A stretch of 64,000 nt of DNA from Gemmatimonadota bacterium (lineage in GTDB: Bacteria > Gemmatimonadota > Gemmatimonadetes > Longimicrobiales > Gaopeijiaceae): positions 1 through 64,000 of the forward strand of contig JAJDTB010000073.1 of assembly GCA_022827345.1 (NCBI GenBank). Direction: 5' to 3'. Positions 60,567-64,000 of this stretch are shown here, piece by piece. Both the position numbers and the translations under genes were made by a program. A model generated the notes under the pieces. That model worked only from the letters and a program-made list of their open reading frames with translations. It was not told where the DNA came from and did not search any database. The stretch's first letter is position 1, and each line of letters begins with the position of its first letter.

Positions 60567-61406
60567 CTATCTCACCCGGATCTCCGCAACCCGTGATGGG
60601 GCGGCGGCGGCAAAATAGCCGTACGCGCCTTCGCCTTCAATGCCGAAGTTGGGCCACGGCTCAGGCAGCGGAAAACTGCTCGTATGCGCCACGAAGTTGG
60701 TGTAGTTCCATCCCAGCGCAAGCAGTCGTAGAGAGAAACGCATCGGCCTGCCTCTGTACCGAACGGAGAGCGTGTCCGCGCCAGCGCGTTCGAGCGTTGC
60801 TGGTATAACGCCAAGCAGACCCAAGCCCACCTGCACCTCGGTTCCGTTGCTCGACGTCTCGGACGCTTCCGAGACCTCGGCTCGCACCGTGCCCACATCG
60901 GACTCGACCCGGTAACGAACCGCGACCTCGACCCTGTTCCCACCGGAGGGAGCAGGGAGCACCAGAGTGTCTCCCGGCTCCATCAGCTCGGCCGCCACGG
61001 GCACGACCACCGTGCCGGTGAACCTGCCCGGCAGCGCGGTCCCCGCAATATCGTATCGGACCCGTGACCGGATCGGTTCTGGAAGCGCTGCTTGGAGGCA
61101 GGTTGTCGGGCCTGGCCACATGTCCGGACCGGCGAGCGTGCATGACTCCAACGGCACGGTTTCTGAGAACGAGGCCATCCATCCAGGTCCTTTCAAGACC
61201 GCCTCCATCTGCGGCGGGGAACCGGTGCGGGGGCGGTGCGGGTGCGCTGCGAGCATGCGGGCGACCTCCTCGCCAGCGATGAGCACGATGCCAACCGTGA
61301 CCACGTCGGGGTCCGTCTCAAGCGGATCGGCCGGACGGGTGAGACCGTCGCAGACCGCCGAAAACACCAGGACGACCGGCAGAGCGAGAAGCGCGTACCC
61401 CCTCAA
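60567..61406 (-). CDS. Lipoprotein partner of TonB receptor (DUF4249-like by context)
   Basis: 279 aa from TTG 61406, overlapping the receptor stop by TTGA. Signal ALLALPVVLVFSAVC with a lipobox-like SAVC. The mature part is beta-rich with a Cys pair (ESCTLAG...TTCLQA), strands such as RFTGTVVVPVAAELMEPGDTLVLPAP and NRVEVAVRYRVESDVGTVRAEVSEAS, and a terminal FGIEGEGAYGYFAAAAPSRVAEIRVR. Its tight coupling to a non-SusC TonB receptor is the layout seen for DUF4249 lipoproteins in Bacteroidota, including the final GAYGYF-like motif. Family assignment is tentative. Probably a surface cap or recognition subunit for the receptor. Confidence 0.6.
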   Translation of the reverse strand: MRGYALLALPVVLVFSAVCDGLTRPADPLETDPDVVTVGIVLIAGEEVARMLAAHPHRPRTGSPPQMEAVLKGPGWMASFSETVPLESCTLAGPDMWPGPTTCLQAALPEPIRSRVRYDIAGTALPGRFTGTVVVPVAAELMEPGDTLVLPAPSGGNRVEVAVRYRVESDVGTVRAEVSEASETSSNGTEVQVGLGLLGVIPATLERAGADTLSVRYRGRPMRFSLRLLALGWNYTNFVAHTSSFPLPEPWPNFGIEGEGAYGYFAAAAPSRVAEIRVR

Positions 61407-63721
61407 AACCGAAACTCCACGCCGAAGAACGGAATCATTGGAAGCTGTGGCAGATACACTCTCTTGACTTCCTCGTCGGCACCCTGCCTCTCAACCCTCA
61501 AGCCGACGACATTGGGCAGGCTGAAGAGATTGGCGACCGACAGGTAGGGGACGATGGACCCACCGCCGAACCACGAGACTTGCTGGGGACGGCGCCACCC
61601 CACGTCGATGCGCGCATAGTAGGGCAGTGTCCCCGAATTGTACGTTCCGCCCAGAGGCACGACCTGAACCACTCCAAACGGAGACCGCTCGACGGGCACA
61701 ATCGCCTCCAGCGGTGTCGTCGGCTGGCCCGACCGCAGTGAGACACGCGCAGACCAGGAAGAGGCACCCTTATCGTATGAAATGCCCAACTCGAACTCGT
61801 GCTCCCGGTGGAAGCGTGGCGTGTAGGTAGTGGCCCCAACCGTTCGCGACACCTTCGCCCACCGGTAGCTCCCCAGCACTGACATCCCCAGGTCGGCCTT
61901 CCAGCTCCACGACGCCTCGATCCCACGCGCCGTCCCGCTTGCCACCTCCCACAACGACGGATCGCCGAGGGCGGCGGCTGTGATGGGCTTCTCGCCTAGC
62001 GCGGGCAGCCTGAGACGCTCAAGTGTCCGCGCATACGCGTCAAGACGTAGACGAAGCCCTCCCCGGGATCCCTCCCAGCCGACCGAAAGCTGGGTGTTGC
62101 GAGGAATGGGTTCCGAGTCGACGGGCACGAGCAGGTCGTACGCGAGGAAGCTCGCTCCCAGCGCTTCCTCGTTGCGCACGGAAGATAGTGCCTGATGGGA
62201 CCGGGAGGCCGACAATCGCACATCCCACCACGAAGCCGCGTAGCTCATCTCGACAAAGGGCGAAACGGCGGTCGTCAATCCCTGGAAGTGATCGACGCGC
62301 ACGCCCGTCAGCGCCGAAAGGCCTTTAGCAAGCCCCACGTTGGCGCTCGAATAGCCCGCGAACCGCCACCGGCGCTCCCGGAGGTCCAGAGGCGAGAAGA
62401 AGTAGCCATCGTCCGCCTCGAAATCTTCGTCGAGATCGTATGCGTGATCGCCCGAGAAGCTCGTCGCCTGCGCACCGGTCGTGACCGTAGCACGGCCCAA
62501 GTGCCACGTGAGCTTCAGGTCTGCGCGATCCTCGCTCATCGATCCGCTACCGGACAACAAGGTGTCGCTTGGCGGCTCGTAATCGCGCGGCACGCCGTTC
62601 AGGTACGACGCGCGGCCCCCGCCCAACCCCAGCAGGTCGCTCGCGAATCGGCTGCGACCGATGGTCACATCTAGTATCCCGGTCGCGCCCAGCCGATCGC
62701 GGTAGTGCATCGACAACGCCGCATTGCCCCACTGAAGCTCAAGCGTCTTGGCATCCCGGGAGTCGAAGTTCCGCAGCGCTTCGGAGTTGACGTACCCACT
62801 CACGGAGAGGCGGCGGAGACCCCCGAAGTCCTTCGTAACCTTGGCGTGGCCATCCTGGAAGAAATAGGGCGCGTGCTGCTCGATCACCCCAGTCTCCTCC
62901 AGCAGGCGGGTGATCCCGTCGATATAGGTGCGGCGCCCGTCGAGCAGGTAAGATACACTTTGTCCGATGGGTCCCTCCATTGAAAGCCGGGACGAGGCCA
63001 GTCCCAACGAACCCGCCACCCGCCGCCGGTCGCGGGCACCGTCCCGGGTGGCGATATCGATCGCGCCGGAGATCGATCCGACCTGTAGCGCCTCGGCACC
63101 CGAGCCCGCCAAGAGAGTCGCCCGCTCGACCACCTCCGCGTTAACCGCCGACAGGAACCCTCCGAGGTGGAAGGCGTTGAACAGCCGTACGCCGTCGAGC
63201 AGCACGGGAGTTCCTTCACTTGTCCCGCCACGGACGTAGGGGATGGAGGCGTAGTCGGAGGGTGCCGACGCGGCCGGCGAGATCGCGGTCGCCCTCAGTA
63301 CGTCCGTCTCAAGGATGGTTGGTAGCGTCCGCATCAGCGCCGAGTCCACGACGAAGGCGTCCCGCGACATCGAAAGCGGGTCGCCAGCACGACCACGGAC
63401 GTTCACTTCGACCCCTTCGAGTCTGATCGGGGCCGGTTGCAAAAGAACCCTGATGGGTGCAGCGGGAAGCTCGTCGTAGCTCCGCGTCCACGGCGCGTAA
63501 CCGAGGGCGCTCACCTCCACGCGGAACCCCCCGACTGCGCGAGTATCCGGTATGACGAACGCTCCGAAGCGGTCGGAGGTGCCTGCCATCACCTCGGCTT
63601 CCGCATCCTTGGCCATAACCGCGACGTGCGCAAACGCGACCGGCTCCAGGTCGACGCTGTCGCGGACGACGCCTGCGAGGGTGACCTGCTGGAGAGTCAC
63701 AAGCAGTAGTGCGCTGATCAC
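61403..63721 (-). CDS. TonB-dependent receptor with CarboxypepD_reg domain
   Basis: 772 aa from GTG 63721, with GGAAGG upstream. A short signal (ISALLLVTLQQVTLAG) leads directly into a CarboxypepD_reg-like domain (about 16-90, with GFRVEVSALGYAPW). The plug (about 105-235) has LEGVEVNVRGRAGD, DVLRATAISPA, SIPYVRGGTSEGTPVLLDGVRLFNAFHLGGFLSAVNAEVVERATLLAGSGAEALQVGSISGAIDIATRDG, and the barrel ends in MIPFFGVEFRF. It is shorter than the SusC proteins and lacks their insertions, so it is a classical TonB receptor, perhaps for a metal complex or small ligand. It belongs to an operon with the lipoprotein downstream and the cut gene upstream. Confidence 0.88.
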   Translation of the reverse strand: MISALLLVTLQQVTLAGVVRDSVDLEPVAFAHVAVMAKDAEAEVMAGTSDRFGAFVIPDTRAVGGFRVEVSALGYAPWTRSYDELPAAPIRVLLQPAPIRLEGVEVNVRGRAGDPLSMSRDAFVVDSALMRTLPTILETDVLRATAISPAASAPSDYASIPYVRGGTSEGTPVLLDGVRLFNAFHLGGFLSAVNAEVVERATLLAGSGAEALQVGSISGAIDIATRDGARDRRRVAGSLGLASSRLSMEGPIGQSVSYLLDGRRTYIDGITRLLEETGVIEQHAPYFFQDGHAKVTKDFGGLRRLSVSGYVNSEALRNFDSRDAKTLELQWGNAALSMHYRDRLGATGILDVTIGRSRFASDLLGLGGGRASYLNGVPRDYEPPSDTLLSGSGSMSEDRADLKLTWHLGRATVTTGAQATSFSGDHAYDLDEDFEADDGYFFSPLDLRERRWRFAGYSSANVGLAKGLSALTGVRVDHFQGLTTAVSPFVEMSYAASWWDVRLSASRSHQALSSVRNEEALGASFLAYDLLVPVDSEPIPRNTQLSVGWEGSRGGLRLRLDAYARTLERLRLPALGEKPITAAALGDPSLWEVASGTARGIEASWSWKADLGMSVLGSYRWAKVSRTVGATTYTPRFHREHEFELGISYDKGASSWSARVSLRSGQPTTPLEAIVPVERSPFGVVQVVPLGGTYNSGTLPYYARIDVGWRRPQQVSWFGGGSIVPYLSVANLFSLPNVVGLRVERQGADEEVKRVYLPQLPMIPFFGVEFRF

Positions 63722-63793
63722 GTGTGTCCACCTTCCACCACGAAGCGAGGGCCGGCACAGTCGATTGCCGAGAGGCGAATCATGGTCCCTCGC

Positions 63794-64000
63794 CTACCAG
63801 GACAGGTCGACGACGATGCGGGCGAGGACGTAACTCCCCGGGCCTGTATGGTAGTCGAACGAGTCCCAGCCGAGGTCGTCATCGAACAGGATATCCGTTT
63901 CGACCGCGCTCACCTCAAATGTCGCCCCTCCCCGGGCGGGCGAAACGGGCAATATCTCATCCCCCACCGCGTAGCCCTTGAAGGGGTCGACCCCCTCGTA
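63794..64000 (-). CDS. C-terminal end of an unidentified protein, cut by right edge
   Basis: On the minus strand, a frame open from the window edge ends at a TAG (63794-63796), giving 68 residues: YEGVDPFKGYAVGDEILPVS, ARGGATFEVSAVETDILFDD and YHTGPGSYVLARIVVDLSW in order. Composition and codon use are like a real gene, with a beta-rich, acidic C-terminus as in exported proteins. It lies 72 bp upstream of the TonB receptor start and probably belongs to the same transcript. Family not determined. Confidence 0.6.
   Translation of the reverse strand, partial: YEGVDPFKGYAVGDEILPVSPARGGATFEVSAVETDILFDDDLGWDSFDYHTGPGSYVLARIVVDLSW

Overview
The window is about two-thirds G+C, with strongly G/C-biased third codon positions, tight gene packing and many start-stop overlaps (ATGA, GTGA, TTGA). 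It is rich in Sec lipoproteins, SusC/SusD-type outer-membrane uptake pairs, carboxypeptidase-regulatory-like TonB proteins, DUF1111 di-haem proteins and exported peptidases and hydrolases. This gene mix with this base composition fits Gemmatimonadota best, possibly a free-living or host-associated marine lineage. That assignment is inference. There are no rRNA or tRNA genes to anchor it.

Layout. 1-624 (minus) is the N-terminal two domains of a P4-type tyrosine integrase cut by the left edge. 978-6782 holds a plug-only TonB-like protein, a DUF4399 lipoprotein, a parvulin-type PPIase coupled to a di-haem DUF1111 lipoprotein, and a class C-type serine hydrolase. 6917-11542 is a four-gene Gld-type ABC transporter operon (ATPase, permease, GldG-like, DUF4340). 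11705-17328 is a SusC, SusD, SusD cluster with a strong hairpin between the two SusD paralogues. 17359-21825 (minus) carries a second DUF1111 protein, a small lipoprotein, a PKD/SdrD-B/trypsin lipoprotein and a membrane-anchored hendecad coiled coil. 22152-32387 is mixed: cyclophilin, DUF2461, SRPBCC, UdgB, a Tat-exported M19 dipeptidase homologue, a CocE/NonD hydrolase, a cupin-like protein, a 100-aa orphan, a large BNR/VPS10 propeller protein and a hotdog thioesterase. 32616-46840 is a second SusC/SusD locus followed by CocE, a D-aminoacylase-like amidohydrolase, an S9 glutamyl-type peptidase, a class A beta-lactamase-fold hydrolase and an astacin-like zinc protease. 47025-51920 (minus) is a four-gene run: exported Alr-fold protein, CocE, DUF4159, FabH. 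The right end has two paralogous 6-bladed propeller lipoproteins, an NTF2-like lipoprotein, a DinJ/YafQ toxin-antitoxin pair, a GH2 beta-galactosidase lipoprotein with a solitary HicB, a membrane-protein fragment, and a TonB receptor with its lipoprotein partner. A further gene is cut by the right edge.

How the genes may work together. Much of the window looks like an envelope-level peptide and acyl-amino-acid scavenging programme: SusC/SusD import, periplasmic or surface peptidases (S9, M19, zinc protease, trypsin), serine hydrolases and enzymes that act on D-amino acids or their derivatives (D-aminoacylase-like, Alr-fold, M19). 

Most notable signal. A 41-bp AT-rich element, two 20-bp dyads of form ATGT-N12-ACAT (best ATGTAA-N8-TTACAT) placed exactly 21 bp apart, occurs five times (5326, 22036, 28423, 39089, 46869). 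Half-sites are conserved while interiors vary, which is the pattern of a cooperative repressor operator. Four copies sit at the 5' end of plus-strand genes for a serine hydrolase, a cyclophilin, the 100-aa orphan plus BNR protein, and the amidohydrolase. The fifth lies alone between convergent genes, next to three 44-bp-spaced CGTTTCAG palindromes.
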